The position numbers and the translations under genes were made by a program. From Geodermatophilus dictyosporus (lineage in GTDB: Bacteria > Actinomycetota > Actinomycetes > Mycobacteriales > Geodermatophilaceae), in assembly GCF_900115505.1 (NCBI RefSeq), contig NZ_FOWQ01000001.1, positions 682,001 to 746,000 of the forward strand: a DNA stretch of 64,000 bases, written 5' to 3'. Position 1 is the stretch's first letter; each line of letters opens with the position of its first letter. Below, piece after piece: positions 45,062 through 53,490 of the stretch. Below the pieces are notes generated by a model. That model ran no database searches. It was given only the letters and a program-made list of their open reading frames with translations, and was not told the origin of the DNA.

Positions 45062-46168
45062 ATGGAACCCGATCCCCTGAGGGACCACGTCGTCGGCCCG
45101 GGCCCCGTCGTGGGAACGGACGACGGGACCCCCGACGGGCACCTCCCGCTGCCGTCCCCCCGCGGCCGGGTGACGATGCAGCAGGTGGCCGCGGAGGCCG
45201 GCGTCTCGATCTCCACCGTGTCGAAGGTCCTCAACGCGCGGTACGGCGTGTCCACCGCGACCGTCGACCACGTGACCCGGGTCATCGAGCGGCTCGGCTA
45301 CGAGGCGAGCCTCGTCGCGCGGAGCCTGCGCAACCGCCGCACCAACGTCGTCGGCGTGCTCGTCATGGACTTCGAGCCCTTCAGCACCGAGGTCCTCAAG
45401 GGGGTGTCCGACGGGATCCACGGCTCCGGCTACGAGCTGATCGCCTACTCCGCCGGCGGGCACGTCGAGGCCCGGGTGGGCTGGGAGCGCCGCTCGCTGA
45501 GCCGGTTGATGGGGAGCCTGGTCGACGGCGCCGTGCTCGTCACCCCGACCGTGACCGACGTGCAGGCCGACGGACCGGTGGTCGCGGTCGATCCGCACAC
45601 CGGTCCCGCGGGACTGCCCTCGGTCGCCGCCGACAACCTGCAGGGCGCCCGGCTCGGCGTCGAGCACCTCATCGGGCTGGGGCACACCCGCATCGGCATG
45701 ATCACGGGACGCTCGGACCTGCTGTCCGCGCAGCAGCGGCACCAGGGCTACTGCGAGGCGCTCGTCGCCGCGGGGCTGCCCGTGGACGGGGCCCTGGTGC
45801 GGTCCGGCGGCTTCGACCCGGAGATCGCGCGAGAGGCGGCCCGCGAGCTGCTCTCGCACCCGTCCCCGCCGACGGCGGTCTTCGCGGCGAACGACCTCTC
45901 GGCGCTGGCGACGCTGGAGGTCGCGACCGAGCTCGGCCTGGACGTGCCGCGTCAGCTCTCGGTCGTGGGCTTCGACGACATCCCGGAGTCCGCGCTCGCC
46001 GATCCCCCGCTGACCACGGTGCAGCAGCCGATCCGGCAGATGGGCAGGGAGGCCGCGCAGATGCTCCTGGCCCTCATCTCCGGCGAGGAACTCCCCCACC
46101 GGCACCGCACGCTGACGACCTCCTTCCGCCCGCGGGCGTCCACCGCCCCTCCGGGGCAGGCGTCCTGA
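45062..46168 (+). CDS. LacI-family transcriptional regulator
   Basis: The 368-residue regulator has about 35 extra N-terminal residues before the DNA-binding domain. The helix-turn-helix is VTMQQVAAEAGVSISTVSKVLNARYGVSTATV near residues 37-68, followed by the hinge helix region (VARSLRNRRTNVVGVLVMDFEPF) and a periplasmic-binding-protein-like sensor domain ending in GFDDIPESALADPPLTTVQQP. It probably binds the palindrome at 41692-41711 and releases it on sensing a xylose- or arabinose-containing sugar. It is 97 nt after the permease gene and converges on rluB, which ends 18 nt later. Confidence 0.93.
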   Translation: MEPDPLRDHVVGPGPVVGTDDGTPDGHLPLPSPRGRVTMQQVAAEAGVSISTVSKVLNARYGVSTATVDHVTRVIERLGYEASLVARSLRNRRTNVVGVLVMDFEPFSTEVLKGVSDGIHGSGYELIAYSAGGHVEARVGWERRSLSRLMGSLVDGAVLVTPTVTDVQADGPVVAVDPHTGPAGLPSVAADNLQGARLGVEHLIGLGHTRIGMITGRSDLLSAQQRHQGYCEALVAAGLPVDGALVRSGGFDPEIAREAARELLSHPSPPTAVFAANDLSALATLEVATELGLDVPRQLSVVGFDDIPESALADPPLTTVQQPIRQMGREAAQMLLALISGEELPHRHRTLTTSFRPRASTAPPGQAS

Positions 46169-46186
46169 CCGGTCCGGGGTCGCCCC

Positions 46187-47035
46187 TCAGAGCCCGACGA
46201 GCTCCTCGAGCGCCCCGACCTCCTGGCGGGTCAGCCGCCGGATCGAGCCGCTGCGCATCCGCTGGAGGGAGACCGGGCCGACCGCGGTGCGGGTCAGCCG
46301 GGACACCGGCAGGCCGACGGCGGCCAGCAGCCGGCGCACGATGTGCTTGCGGCCCTCGTGCAGCACGACCTCGACCACCGACTGCCCGGCGTGGGTGTCG
46401 ACCACCCGGAACGAGTCGACCTTCACCGGGCCGTCCTCGAGCTCGATGCCCCCGCGCAGCCTCCGGTGCACCTCGCGCGACACCGAGCCCGACACCTGCG
46501 CGAGGTAGGTCTTCTTCACCCCGTAGGACGGGTGGGCCAGCCGGTGGGCGAGCTCGCCGTCGTTGGTGACCAGCAGCAGGCCCTCGGTGTCCTGGTCGAG
46601 GCGGCCCACGTGCACCAGCCCGGGCGCGAGGTCGCCGACCATGTCGCCGATCGTGGGCCGGTCGCGGTCGTCGCTCATCGCGGTGAGCACACCCGGGGGC
46701 TTGTTGAGCGCGTAGGTGACGCGGTCGTCGCGCAGCTCGATCCGTGCCCCGTCGACGGCGATCTTGTCCGTCGCCGGGTCGACCCGCATGCCCTGCACCG
46801 TGACGGTCCGCCCGTTCACGCTGATCCGGCCGCGGTCGATCATGTCCTCGCAGACGCGGCGGGAGCCGACGCCGGCGCGGGCGAGCACCTTCTGCAGCCG
46901 CTCCCCCTGGCGGTCCTCGGGGTCGGCGGTGGGCTCGCGGTCGCCCGGGTGGGCCGGCGCGAGCTCCATGTCCTCCGACCAGCCCTCACCGCCGGGGGTG
47001 CCGGGGAGCTCGTCGGGGTGCGCTGCGGTGTCCAT
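46187..47035 (-). CDS. rluB: 23S rRNA pseudouridine synthase (RluB family)
   Basis: The 282-residue enzyme has a variable acidic N-terminus of about 45 residues, an S4 RNA-binding domain (RLQKVLARAGVGSRRVCEDMIDRGRI) near 46-71, and the synthase domain with catalytic Asp in VHVGRLDQDTEGLLLVTNDG near 140-160. KTYLAQVSG and GRKHIVRRLLAAVG are other family motifs. It isomerises uridine to pseudouridine in rRNA. In M. tuberculosis the equivalent gene lies between scpB and cmk; here a 14-kb hemicellulose locus separates it from aroH-cmk. Confidence 0.93.
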   Translation of the reverse strand: MDTAAHPDELPGTPGGEGWSEDMELAPAHPGDREPTADPEDRQGERLQKVLARAGVGSRRVCEDMIDRGRISVNGRTVTVQGMRVDPATDKIAVDGARIELRDDRVTYALNKPPGVLTAMSDDRDRPTIGDMVGDLAPGLVHVGRLDQDTEGLLLVTNDGELAHRLAHPSYGVKKTYLAQVSGSVSREVHRRLRGGIELEDGPVKVDSFRVVDTHAGQSVVEVVLHEGRKHIVRRLLAAVGLPVSRLTRTAVGPVSLQRMRSGSIRRLTRQEVGALEELVGL

Positions 47036-47091
47036 CCCCTCCAGTCTCCCACCCGGCGGTCGGCCACCGGACGGCGCCGACGGCGGGGCGC

Positions 47092-47913
47092 TCAGCCCTC
47101 CGCGGTCTCGCGCGCGACGGCGGCGGCATCGGGCAGCAGCGGCGCGAGCGGGGGCAGCTCGTCGAGGCTCTCCAGCCCCAGCCGCTCGAGGAACAGCGTC
47201 GTGGTGCCGTAGAGGCCGCCGCCGCTGTCGGGGTCGGTGCCCACCTCGGCCACCAGGCCGCGCGCCAGCAGGGTCCGCATGACGCCGTCGACGCCGACCC
47301 CGCGGATCGCCGACACCCGCGCGCGGGTCACCGGCTGCCGGTAGGCGATGACGGCCAGGGTCTCCAGCGCCGCCTGCGTCAGCCGGCTGCGCTGCCCCTC
47401 GGCCAGGTGCCGCTCGACGACCGGCGCGAACTCCTCGCGGGTGTAGAGCCGCCAGCCCTCCCCCACCCGGCGCAGCGTCACGCCCGACCGGCGGGCGTCG
47501 TGCTCGGCGGCGAGGTCGGCCAGCGCGGCGCGCACCCGGGACGGCGCCACGCGCAGCGCGCCGGCCAGCGTCGCCTCGTCCACCGGCCCGTCGGCGACGA
47601 ACAGCAGCGCCTCCAGCCCGCCGCGCAGCTCGACCGGGTCGAGGTCGGCCTCCGGCTCGGGCTCGGGCAGCGGGAAGAGCGCGGCTTGCGGCTCGTCGGG
47701 CGGCGGCTCGTCGGGCAGCGGCGGCGGCTCGGCCTCGACCGCGGCCGGGCGCTCGGCCACCCGCGCGGCGAGCTCGGCGGCGACGGCGTCCCAGACGGCC
47801 GGGTCGGCGTCGGCACGGCCGGCGGACTCCTCCCGCGTGGCCGCCAGCTCGGCGGCCAGCGCCTCCCAGCTGATCGGCGCCCGCTCGGGCGCGGGCTCCT
47901 GCGAGCCGGTCAC
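47092..47913 (-). CDS. scpB: Segregation and condensation protein B
   Basis: The 273-residue protein starts at GTG 47913 overlapping the scpA stop (GTGA). The first 90 residues are an Ala/Pro/Glu-rich acidic extension longer than in most ScpB proteins. The winged-helix core then shows RGGLEALLFVADGPVDEATLA near 99-119, RLTQAALETLAVIAYRQPVTRARVSAIRGVGVDGVM near 180-215 and LYGTTTLFLERLGLESL near 235. ScpB pairs with ScpA and SMC in chromosome condensation. It follows scpA in the core block and precedes rluB. Confidence 0.93.
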   Translation of the reverse strand: MTGSQEPAPERAPISWEALAAELAATREESAGRADADPAVWDAVAAELAARVAERPAAVEAEPPPLPDEPPPDEPQAALFPLPEPEPEADLDPVELRGGLEALLFVADGPVDEATLAGALRVAPSRVRAALADLAAEHDARRSGVTLRRVGEGWRLYTREEFAPVVERHLAEGQRSRLTQAALETLAVIAYRQPVTRARVSAIRGVGVDGVMRTLLARGLVAEVGTDPDSGGGLYGTTTLFLERLGLESLDELPPLAPLLPDAAAVARETAEG

Positions 47914-48776
47914 GACGCGGCCCGCTGTCCGGGGGCGCCGTCCCGGGTGCCCGCCCCGCCGAGGTCGCCGACGGCGGCGACGGTGGCCGGGCCGGTCCAC
48001 CGCACGTGCAGCTCCCCCAGCGGCGTCTCCTGGGTGAAGGTGACCCGCTGCTGCCGGTAGAGCTCGAGGAGCGCGAGGAAGCGGGCGACGACCTCCAGCG
48101 TCGAGGAGCAGTCGCCGGTCAGCGCCCGGAAGGTGAGCGTGCCGGCGCCGAAGAGGGCCCCGCGCAGCGTCAGCAGCTGCTCGGCGACGCTGACCGGCGG
48201 CGCGTGCAGGTGCCGGACGCCGACCGTCGGCGGCTCCTTGGGCGCCAGTGCCCGCGCCGCCAGCGCGGCGAAGCGCTCGGGCGTCACGCCCAGCAGCACC
48301 TCGGGCAGCAGCCCGGCGAAGCGCGGCTCCAGCGGCGCCTCCCGCGGGTGGCGACCGGCGGCGACCGTCTCCCGCTCGCGCAGGACCGCCGCGGCCTGCT
48401 TGTAGGCGCGGTACTGCAGCAGCCGGGCGAAGAGCAGGTCGCGGGCCTCGAGCAGCTCGAGGTCCTCCTCGTCCTCGACCTCGGCGGCCGGCAGCAGCCG
48501 GGCGGCCTTGAGGTCGAGCAGCGTGGAGGCGACGACGAGGAACTCGCTGGCCTGGTCGAGGTCGAGCTCGTCGCCGAGCGCCCGCAGGTGGGCGATGAAC
48601 TCGTCGGTGACCACTGACAGCGCGATCTCGGTGACGTCGAGCTGGTGGCGGCCGATGAGCTGCAGCAGCAGGTCGAACGGGCCCTCGAAGTTGGTGAGCC
48701 GGACGGTGAAGCGGGCCGACGGCGCGCCGTCGGCGACACGCTCCGCCGTCGCCACCGCCCGTCCGTCACCGCTCAC
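47910..48776 (-). CDS. scpA: Segregation and condensation protein A
   Basis: The 288-residue kleisin starts at a GTG at 48776 with a weak ribosome site; the frame upstream is not protein-like. The N-terminal SMC-binding part has FTVRLTNFEGPFDLLLQLIGRHQLDVTEI near residues 22-50 and DQASEFLVVASTLLDLKAARLLP near 73-95. The C-terminal winged helix includes VARFLALLELYRQQRVTF. It bridges SMC heads and binds ScpB. It is coupled to scpB by GTGA. A 22-bp tandem repeat precedes it. Confidence 0.93.
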   Translation of the reverse strand: MSGDGRAVATAERVADGAPSARFTVRLTNFEGPFDLLLQLIGRHQLDVTEIALSVVTDEFIAHLRALGDELDLDQASEFLVVASTLLDLKAARLLPAAEVEDEEDLELLEARDLLFARLLQYRAYKQAAAVLRERETVAAGRHPREAPLEPRFAGLLPEVLLGVTPERFAALAARALAPKEPPTVGVRHLHAPPVSVAEQLLTLRGALFGAGTLTFRALTGDCSSTLEVVARFLALLELYRQQRVTFTQETPLGELHVRWTGPATVAAVGDLGGAGTRDGAPGQRAAS

Positions 48777-48829
48777 GGACCGCAAGGCTACGTCCGACCC
48801 CCGACAGATCCCGGCATCCGCGCGCGGAC

Positions 48830-48873
48830 GGCGGGCCCTAGCCGCGGAGGCGGCGGGCCCTAGCCGCGGAGGC
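48830..48873. repeat. 22-bp tandem duplication at the RHH gene end
   Basis: Two exact 22-bp units (GGCGGGCCCTAGCCGCGGAG...) lie at 48830-48851 and 48852-48873, with a partial third. The second includes the TAG stop of the ribbon-helix-helix-like gene and the first repeats it downstream. It is probably a slippage or unequal exchange product. Confidence 0.8.
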
Positions 48874-49372
48874 GGCGGACCAGCACCGAGGACTCGCCGT
48901 GGTCGGCCAGGTCGGCGAGCAGGACGGCGACCGCCTCGCGCACGATGCGGCCGCGGTCGGCGGCCACGCCGTGTTCGGCGCGCAGCGACAGCCGCGCGCT
49001 CTCCAGCGCGAGCAGCTCCTCGGCGGAGACGTAGACGGTGATCTTCTCGTCGTGCCGCTGCCGCGCACCACCGGCCGGACGGGCCGCCTTGCCGCGGGTG
49101 CGCGCACCGGGGGCCGACGGCGCGGGGACGGCGGGCGCCCGGAAGGCCGCCAGCGGGTCGGCCGACGCGCCGCCGGGCACCAGCGTCAGGCCGGTGCCGG
49201 TCGGCGGCTCCTCCGCCGGCTCGGGCTCGGCCGGACGGCGGGCCGCACCGCGCAGCGCCGGCGACCGGCTGGCCGCGGCCAGGTCGGGCAGCTCGGTGAC
49301 CTCGGCACCGGCGGGCGCGTCGGTGCGCCGGAACAGCTCGGCGGCGCCCGGGAGCACGGGACGGCGCGTCAC
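48860..49372 (-). CDS. Ribbon-helix-helix-like protein between ParA and ScpA
   Basis: The 170-residue protein starts at a GTG at 49372. The first 105 residues are low-complexity, Ala/Pro/Arg-rich and probably disordered. The last 65 residues form a compact part: DEKITVYVSAEELLALESARLSLR then GVAADRGRIVREAVAVLLADL, which fits a beta-strand followed by two helices, as in ribbon-helix-helix (CopG/MetJ) DNA-binding proteins. It follows parA by 73 nt and precedes scpA. ParA-type ATPases often work with a DNA-binding partner encoded next to them, so this may be that partner, which is inference. It is not a ParB homologue. Confidence 0.6.
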   Translation of the reverse strand: MTRRPVLPGAAELFRRTDAPAGAEVTELPDLAAASRSPALRGAARRPAEPEPAEEPPTGTGLTLVPGGASADPLAAFRAPAVPAPSAPGARTRGKAARPAGGARQRHDEKITVYVSAEELLALESARLSLRAEHGVAADRGRIVREAVAVLLADLADHGESSVLVRRLRG

Positions 49373-49445
49373 GCGACCTCCTCGCTGGTACTCGTCGCAC
49401 GCGCTCCGCAGCGTCCGCCCGTCGTCGGTGAGCTCGCGAGCTCGC

Positions 49446-50354
49446 TCACAGCGACATGACCTCCTTGGCCAGGTCGCGGTAGGCGGCCGCGCCCGAGGAG
49501 GTCGGCGCCCAGGTGGTGATGGGCTGGCCGGCGACGGTGGTCTCCGGGAAGCGCACGGTGCGCTGGATGACGGTCCGGAAGACGGTGTCGCCGAAGGCCT
49601 CGACCACGCGGCTGAACACCTCCCGGCAGTGCACGGTCCGGGAGTCGTACATCGTGGCGAGGATGCCGTCGATCTCCAGCGACGGGTTGAGCCGCTCCTT
49701 GACCTTGTCGATCGTGTCGACGAGCAGCGCCACCCCGCGCAGCGAGAAGAACTCGCACTCCAGCGGGATGACCACGCCGTCGGCCGCGGTGAGCGCGTTG
49801 ACGGTGAGCAGGCCCAGCGAGGGCTGGCAGTCGATGAGGACGTAGTCGTACTCGTCGCGGACGTCGGCGAGCGCGCGCAGCAGCGTCTGCTCGCGGGCGA
49901 CCTCGCTCACCAGCTGCACCTCGGCGGCGGACAGGTCGATGTTGCTGGGCACCAGGTCCAGGCCGGGCACGTCGGTGCCCACGCGGACGTCGGCCAGCGT
50001 CGTCCGCCGCTCCATGAGCGCGTTGTAGATGGTGCGGTCGAGCTGCTGGGCCGGGACGCCCAGACCGACCGACAGCGCTCCCTGCGGGTCGAGGTCGACC
50101 AGCAGCACGCGGCGGCCGTACTCCACCAGCGAGGCGCCCAGGTTGATCGTCGACGTCGTCTTGCCGACGCCGCCCTTCTGGTTGCACATCGCGATGACCC
50201 GCGCCGGGCCGTGCCGCTCGAGGGGCGGGGGCTCCGGGAGCCGGCGCTGCCGCGCACGGGCCGGGTCCAGCTTCGAGGCGGCGGCCCCCATCTCGGTGCC
50301 GCTCTCGGCCGGGAGCGCGAGGGCCTGGCCGGCCGCGTCCCCTCGGATCGCCAT
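49446..50354 (-). CDS. parA: ParA-family ATPase
   Basis: The 302-residue protein starts at ATG 50354 with GGAGGAAGGG upstream. A basic and Pro-rich N-terminal tail of about 50 residues precedes the deviant Walker A MCNQKGGVGKTTSTINLG near 55-72, LLVDLDPQGALSVGLG near 85-100, and YDYVLIDCQPSLGLLTVNAL near 140-160. It belongs to the MinD/ParA group of segregation ATPases, and the synteny matches M. tuberculosis Rv1708 near scpA. The main chromosomal parAB is normally elsewhere, near the origin. Its partner may be the neighbouring ribbon-helix-helix-like gene. Confidence 0.92.
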   Translation of the reverse strand: MAIRGDAAGQALALPAESGTEMGAAASKLDPARARQRRLPEPPPLERHGPARVIAMCNQKGGVGKTTSTINLGASLVEYGRRVLLVDLDPQGALSVGLGVPAQQLDRTIYNALMERRTTLADVRVGTDVPGLDLVPSNIDLSAAEVQLVSEVAREQTLLRALADVRDEYDYVLIDCQPSLGLLTVNALTAADGVVIPLECEFFSLRGVALLVDTIDKVKERLNPSLEIDGILATMYDSRTVHCREVFSRVVEAFGDTVFRTVIQRTVRFPETTVAGQPITTWAPTSSGAAAYRDLAKEVMSL

Positions 50355-50481
50355 GAGTCGCCCTTCCTCCGGTGCCCCTGCCGGCGGTGCCGGCGCGAGC
50401 AGCGTCCTGTCCGCTCGGGTCGGCACCGACGGTAGGGAGACCGTGACGGATAGGCCGGGAGGACACGCCGGTGCTGGCGAG

Positions 50482-50526
50482 TGTTGCCCGTGGGACGGGC
50501 CGGTCGCGCCGTAAGTATGGGCAACA
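50482..50526. promoter_or_regulatory. TGTTGCCC/GGGCAACA inverted repeat near parA
   Basis: An 8-bp inverted repeat (TGTTGCCC at 50482-50489 and GGGCAACA at 50519-50526) with a 29-bp centre lies between the xerD stop and the parA start. It could be a site for the RHH-like protein or a weak terminator for xerD. I cannot choose. Confidence 0.3.
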
Positions 50527-50553
50527 GCTGCCAGTCCGACGGGCGTCCCGTCG

Positions 50554-51519
50554 TCAGCTGAGGGCGCGCGGGTGGCTGCTGGCGTAGACCTCGCGCAGCT
50601 TGTCCACGGTCACCAGCGTGTACACCTGCGTGGTGGTCACCGACGCGTGGCCGAGCAGCTCCTGGACCACGCGGACGTCGGCGCCGCCGTCGAGCAGGTG
50701 GGTGGCGAAGGAGTGCCGCAGGGTGTGCGGGGAGACCGCACCTGCCGGCTCCCCACCCGCCCGCTCCGCCGCCGTCCGCAGGATCGCCCAGGCGCTCTGC
50801 CGCGACAGCGGCCCGCCGCGGGCGTTGAGGAACAGCCGCCCGCCGCGGACACCGCCCCTCCCGGCCGCGGCGAGGGCGGGGCGGGCGCGCACCAGGTACT
50901 CCTCGACGGCGCGCAGCGCGTAGCTGCCCACCGGCACGATCCGCTGCTTGCCGCCCTTGCCGGCCAGCCGCACCACCGCCTGGCCGCGGTCGAGGTCGTC
51001 GACGGCCAGGCCCACGGCCTCGGAGATGCGCGCGCCGGTGCCGTAGAGGACCTCCAGCAGCGCCCGGTCGCGCAGTCCCCGCGGGCCCTCGAGCGACCCC
51101 GCGGCCTCGATGAGCGCGACCACCTGCTCGACCGGGATCGCCTTGGGCAGCCGCCGCGCCGGCGCCGGCGGGCGGACCTCGGCGGCGACGTCGTCGGGCA
51201 CCAGCCCGTCGAGCAGCGCGAACCGGTGCAGCCCGCGGACGGCGACCACCGCCCGCGCCGCCGAGGGAGCCGACAGCGGCGGGTGCTCGTCGTCCCCGGC
51301 GCGCAGCGCGGCCAGGAACCCCGAGACGTCGCTCTCGGCCACCTCCGCCAGCCCCCGGACGCCGGCGTCGGCGAGGAACCGCGTGTAGCGGCGCAGGTCG
51401 CGGCGGTAGGAGGTGATGGTGTTGGCGGCCAGGCCGCGCTCGACGGCGAGGTGGTCGAGGTAGCCGGTCACGACCCGCTCGACGGTCGTCCCGGGACCGG
51501 AGGACAGGGTGGCGGTCAG
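50554..51519 (-). CDS. xerD: Tyrosine recombinase XerD
   Basis: The 321-residue recombinase has the core-binding domain ([26 protein letters not shown]) and the catalytic domain: [18 protein letters not shown] with Arg, the Lys in [41 protein letters not shown] with His-x-x-Arg and His, and the nucleophile Tyr in TTQVYTLVT. The start is best placed at a CTG at 51519: it overlaps the ald stop as CTGA and has GGGAGGAG 8 nt upstream. The nearest GTG at 51537 has no ribosome site and the next one would cut the domain. It resolves chromosome dimers with XerC. Confidence 0.93.
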   Translation of the reverse strand: MTATLSSGPGTTVERVVTGYLDHLAVERGLAANTITSYRRDLRRYTRFLADAGVRGLAEVAESDVSGFLAALRAGDDEHPPLSAPSAARAVVAVRGLHRFALLDGLVPDDVAAEVRPPAPARRLPKAIPVEQVVALIEAAGSLEGPRGLRDRALLEVLYGTGARISEAVGLAVDDLDRGQAVVRLAGKGGKQRIVPVGSYALRAVEEYLVRARPALAAAGRGGVRGGRLFLNARGGPLSRQSAWAILRTAAERAGGEPAGAVSPHTLRHSFATHLLDGGADVRVVQELLGHASVTTTQVYTLVTVDKLREVYASSHPRALS

Positions 51520-52631
51520 GACAGCAGCTCCTCCCACGGCACGGCGTCCATCCCGTGCGCCTCCGCCACCTCGGGCAGCACCACGTGCCCGCCGACGACG
51601 TTGACCCCGTGGGCCAGGGCCGGGTCGGCGGCGACCGCGGCCCGCGTCCCCTGGTTGGCCAGGGCCATGACGTAGGGCAGCGTCACGTTGGTCAGGGCGT
51701 GCGTGGAGGTGTTCGGGACGGCGCCGGGCATGTTCGCCACGCAGTAGAACACCGACTCGTGCACGCGGAAGGTCGGCTCGTCGTGTGTCGTGGGCCGGGT
51801 GTCCTCGAAGCAGCCGCCCTGGTCGACGGCGATGTCCACCAGCACCGAGCCGGGCTTCATCCGCTTGACCAGGTCGTTGCTCACCAGCGTGGGGGCCTTG
51901 GCGCCGGGCACCAGCACCGCGCCGATCACCAGGTCGGCATCGAGCACCGCCCGCTCGAGCTCGTAGGCGTTGGAGGCCACCGTCTGCAGGTGCCCCTGGT
52001 AGATGCGGTCGGCGGCGCGCAGCTTGTCGATGTCCCGGTCGAGGACGACGACCTCGGCCTGCATGCCCAGCGCGATGGCCGCGGCGTTCATCCCCGACAC
52101 CCCGGCGCCGATGACGACGACCTTGGCCGCGTAGACGCCCGACACGCCGCCCAGCAGCACCCCCCGGCCGCCGTGCGCCCGCTCCAGGCTGTGCGCGCCG
52201 ACCTGGGGCGCCATCCGCCCGGCGACCTCGCTCATCGGCGCCAGCAGCGGCAGCGCCCCGCCGGCCGTCTGCACGGTCTCGTAGGCGATGGCGGTGGTGC
52301 CCGAGGCGACCAGTGCCTCGGTGCAGGGCCGTGAGGCGGCCAGGTGCAGGTAGGTGAACAGCGTCTGCCCGGAGCGCAGCCGCCCGTACTCCTCCTCGAC
52401 CGGCTCCTTGACCTTGAGCAGCAGGTCGGCGTCGGCCCACACGTCGTCGGCGGACCCGACGATCCGCGCGCCGGCGGCCACGTAGTCGCCGTCGGGGATG
52501 GAGCTGCCCTCCCCCGCGTCCCGCTCGACGAGCACCGTGTGCCCGGCCCGGGTCAGCTCCGTGACCCCGGCCGGGGTCAGCGCCACCCGGTACTCCCTGT
52601 TCTTGACCTCTCGGGGCACCCCGACGTGCAT
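51516..52631 (-). CDS. ald: Alanine dehydrogenase
   Basis: The 371-residue enzyme starts at ATG 52631 with GGGAG upstream. Features are [18 protein letters not shown] at the start, the catalytic Lys in [13 protein letters not shown] near 73-85, the His in FTYLHLAA near 95, [11 protein letters not shown], the Rossmann motif [19 protein letters not shown] near 170-188, and DIAVDQGG near 270. It interconverts alanine and pyruvate plus ammonia with NAD(H). Its stop overlaps the XerD CTG start. A TAGGGT -10-like element lies about 90 nt upstream. Confidence 0.95.
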   Translation of the reverse strand: MHVGVPREVKNREYRVALTPAGVTELTRAGHTVLVERDAGEGSSIPDGDYVAAGARIVGSADDVWADADLLLKVKEPVEEEYGRLRSGQTLFTYLHLAASRPCTEALVASGTTAIAYETVQTAGGALPLLAPMSEVAGRMAPQVGAHSLERAHGGRGVLLGGVSGVYAAKVVVIGAGVSGMNAAAIALGMQAEVVVLDRDIDKLRAADRIYQGHLQTVASNAYELERAVLDADLVIGAVLVPGAKAPTLVSNDLVKRMKPGSVLVDIAVDQGGCFEDTRPTTHDEPTFRVHESVFYCVANMPGAVPNTSTHALTNVTLPYVMALANQGTRAAVAADPALAHGVNVVGGHVVLPEVAEAHGMDAVPWEELLS

Positions 52632-52718
52632 CGATCCCGCTCCCGTCTCCGCGGCCGGGCCGAGGTCGTCGGCGCCGCACCGGTCGTCCGGCTCCCGGGT
52701 GAGGGAGCCCACACCGGG

Positions 52719-52724
52719 ACCCTA
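52719..52724 (-). promoter_or_regulatory. Likely -10 element of the ald operon
   Basis: On the minus strand GCTAGGGT carries TAGGGT, fitting the TAnnnT -10 consensus. Initiation would fall near 52712, about 80 nt before the ald ATG. The -35 is not evident. Confidence 0.35.
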
Positions 52725-52800
52725 GCCAGCTCCCGCGCTGCCGCACCCCGGCGGAGCGCCGACGATGGCCGGGTCGTCCCCCAGGAGGAGGAAGCACCTC

Positions 52801-53442
52801 ATGCGCCTGTACGCCGCCCGTCCCGACCGGCGCCTCGGTCAGGTCCTCGCCGACGTCGGCGCGCTGGCGTGGCTCGTGCTGTGGGTGGCGGTGGCCCGGG
52901 TGGTGCACGGGGCGGTGCTGGTGCTCGCCGAGCCGGGGCGGGCGGTGGAGGACCTGGGCACCTCCGTCGCCGACAGCATGGGCTCGGCGGCGTCGGCCGC
53001 GGAGGACGTGCCGGTGGTCGGTGACGAGCTGTCCACGCCGTTCGACGCCCTCGGCGACGCCGCCGGGTCGGTCAGCGGCGCCGGGCAGGCCGCGCAGGAC
53101 GCCGTCGGCACGCTGGCCACGGTGCTCGCGGTCGTGCTGGTGGTGCTGCCGGTCGGGTGGCTGCTGTCGCGGTGGCTGCCGTGGCGGCTGCGCTGGGTGC
53201 GGGAGGCCTCGGCGGTGTCGCGGATGTCGGGCGGCCCGTCGGACCTCGAGCTGCTGGCCGCGCGCGCCGTCGCCACCGCCCCCCTCCCGCGGCTGGCCGC
53301 GCTGCCGCCGGGCACCGGCGCGGCCTGGCGGGCCGGTGACCCCGCGGCGGTGCGCGCGCTGGCCGCGCTGGAGGCCGGCCGGCTGGGGTTGCGGCTGCCC
53401 GAGCCGGGCCCGGGCGCCACGGCGCCGTCGCGCTCGGGTTGA
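52801..53442 (+). CDS. Two-span membrane protein, unknown
   Basis: The 213-residue protein starts at ATG 52801 with AGGAGGAGGAAG upstream; an earlier ATG at 52765 lacks one. It has a first span ([21 protein letters not shown]) near residues 15-35, an extracellular-like Ala/Gly/Asp-rich loop of about 75 residues, and a second span ([22 protein letters not shown]) near 105-126. The C-terminal part is polar with a [11 protein letters not shown] segment. I do not recognise the family. It is followed 48 nt later by a secreted protein gene, so the two may form a small operon. Confidence 0.75.
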   Translation: MRLYAARPDRRLGQVLADVGALAWLVLWVAVARVVHGAVLVLAEPGRAVEDLGTSVADSMGSAASAAEDVPVVGDELSTPFDALGDAAGSVSGAGQAAQDAVGTLATVLAVVLVVLPVGWLLSRWLPWRLRWVREASAVSRMSGGPSDLELLAARAVATAPLPRLAALPPGTGAAWRAGDPAAVRALAALEAGRLGLRLPEPGPGATAPSRSG

Positions 53443-53490
53443 GCCGGGCGCCGTCCGTGCCGATGTCCTGCTGCGCGGCGGGAGGTGGGG

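Noticed and set aside
50482-50497. A parS-like 16-mer (TGTTGCCCGTGGGACG) near parA
   Set aside because: By my count only 11 of 16 bases match TGTTTCACGTGAAACA, and the match is lost at several conserved positions.
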